Part shown: one piece after another, positions 5,200-5,792 of the stretch
How the letters are laid out: each line of letters begins with the position of its first letter
How positions within the stretch are numbered: position 1 is the stretch's first letter
Assembly (NCBI GenBank): GCA_021158645.1
Contig: JAGGUH010000063.1
Span: 1-5,792, forward strand
DNA from: a bacterium
GTDB lineage: Bacteria > Patescibacteriota > Minisyncoccia > UBA6257 > JAGGUH01
Length of the DNA stretch: 5,792 nt
Reading direction: 5' to 3'
Notes under the pieces: generated by a model
Databases searched by the model: none
The model's input: the letters and a program-made list of their open reading frames with translations, nothing else
Told to the model about the DNA's origin: nothing
Program-made: the position numbers and the translations under genes

Positions 5200-5610
5200 C
5201 TACAAATTTTTAAGGATTACTTGAAGTTTCTCTTCGCTTTTTTTATGAAATAAAACCTGCTCTTTAATGGTCTTTTTTTCTTTAGCAATTGCTTCTTTAT
5301 TTAAACCAGAAAATTTAGGAGAAAAAGAACTTAAAAAAATAAAAGACAAAAACACCAAAACCATTCCAGCCGCTGCTAATACTGGTTTTAGTAAAGAAAT
5401 TTCTGGCAAAAATCTTTTTTTACTAACTTGAAATTCAAAATTGATTTCTGGCAAAAGAACAGGGGGTTCGTCTTTAAACTCTTTTAATTTTTTTGCCAAC
5501 AAAACTAAATCTTCATCTTTTTTTGAGACAGATATTTCTTTTAAAATTTCTTTCTCTAACAAATCAGCCCTTTTTCTTTCTTCTATTTTTTGTTTAAAAA
5601 ATTTAATCAT
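5200..5610 (-). CDS. Single-pass membrane protein, probable anti-sigma factor
   Basis: The 136-residue product has a charged N-terminal part (1-73, many Lys/Glu), one clear membrane segment (about 74-96, LLKPVLAAAGMVLVFLSFIF) and a short Lys/Glu-rich tail of about 40 residues. By the positive-inside rule the N-terminus is in the cytoplasm. This layout and its position directly after an ECF-like sigma gene are typical of anti-sigma factors, which hold their sigma at the membrane until a signal arrives. The start ATG overlaps the sigma stop as ATGA, so the two are probably translationally coupled. No ribosome site precedes the ATG. The HxxxCxxC zinc motif of many anti-sigma factors is missing (there are no cysteines), so the function is inferred from context and topology. 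It could instead be an unrelated membrane protein of the operon. Confidence 0.7.
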   Translation of the reverse strand: MIKFFKQKIEERKRADLLEKEILKEISVSKKDEDLVLLAKKLKEFKDEPPVLLPEINFEFQVSKKRFLPEISLLKPVLAAAGMVLVFLSFIFLSSFSPKFSGLNKEAIAKEKKTIKEQVLFHKKSEEKLQVILKNL

Positions 5611-5792
5611 TGATAATTTAGAAATTTAAAATCTTCTTTAAGAATTTCCTTTAATTTTTTCAAAGCCCGGTATTGAATAATTCTTATTGCACCATCACTT
5701 TTTTTAAGAATCTTTCCTACTTCCTTTGAAGAAAGACCCTCAATAAATCTTAAAACAATAACTTCACTTTGAATTTCTGGAAGTTTTTTTAG
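5607..5792 (-). CDS. ECF-like sigma-70 family factor, C-terminal part only (region 4)
   Basis: The gene enters from the right edge, so only its last 61 codons are in the window. The reading begins LKKLPEIQSEVIVLRFIEGL and continues SSKEVGKILKKSDGAIRIIQ then YRALKKLKEIL. This is the region 4.2 helix-turn-helix of ECF-type sigma-70 factors, which contacts the promoter -35 element. The LPE...VLRF.EGLS.KE..KIL..S.GA.R...RALKKLK pattern is characteristic. The stop is TGA (5609-5607), overlapping the next gene by 4 bases. Region 2 should lie beyond the window. The helix-turn-helix also resembles LuxR-type domains, but the LPE...VLRF lead-in favours sigma. Sigma factors of this group usually sit with a membrane regulator, which is the next gene here. 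Confidence 0.88.
   Translation of the reverse strand, partial: LKKLPEIQSEVIVLRFIEGLSSKEVGKILKKSDGAIRIIQYRALKKLKEILKEDFKFLNYQ

Noticed and set aside
5441..5629. Plus-strand reading frame opposite the membrane protein and sigma genes
   Set aside because: It is antisense to the overlapping sigma/anti-sigma pair. The Ser/Phe/Asn-rich product is typical of a shadow frame.

Overview
This is an AT-rich window (roughly 30% G+C by eye) with short, compact genes. It most resembles a member of the Candidate Phyla Radiation (Patescibacteria), probably of the Parcubacteria or a neighbouring group. Grounds for this are the low G+C, a MurF that lacks the usual N-terminal domain and carries a hydrophobic insertion, a tRNA without encoded CCA, start codons without good Shine-Dalgarno sequences, and intergenic spaces filled with short-word repeats. 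The sigma-factor gene at the right edge ends at TGA, and the ATGA overlap with the next gene supports TGA as a true stop. That argues against the Gracilibacteria/Absconditabacteria code, in which TGA is glycine. The taxonomic placement is an inference from style, not from a marker gene.

Layout. Left block (minus strand): murF, a cell-wall ligase gene, runs leftwards and is followed after 10 bases by tRNA-Glu(CUC). Centre block (plus strand): rny, encoding the membrane-anchored endoribonuclease RNase Y, diverges from murF across a 447-base spacer that holds candidate promoters for both. After rny comes a 192-base spacer filled by a tandem repeat, then a gene for an HU-type nucleoid protein, closed by a strong terminator. 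Right block (minus strand): the last codons of an ECF-like sigma factor overlap by 4 bases a gene for a small single-pass membrane protein, a probable anti-sigma factor. About 360 bases further on is a gene for a secreted, highly helical protein of unknown function. That gene converges on hup, and the terminator between them can work in both directions.

How the genes work together. rny (mRNA decay), hup (DNA packing) and murF (peptidoglycan precursor synthesis) are housekeeping genes. The right block looks like a cell-envelope signalling unit: a sigma factor, a membrane protein that could hold it, and an exported protein as a possible effector or sensor.

The most unusual element lies between the last two genes. 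Two adjacent perfect hairpins are inverted copies of one unit of about 30 bases. Their loops are complementary to each other and their stems differ by compensatory base-pair changes. A GC-richer word repeat and AT-rich word repeats surround them. This looks like a REP/BIME-like or structured RNA element and is the part most worth following up.
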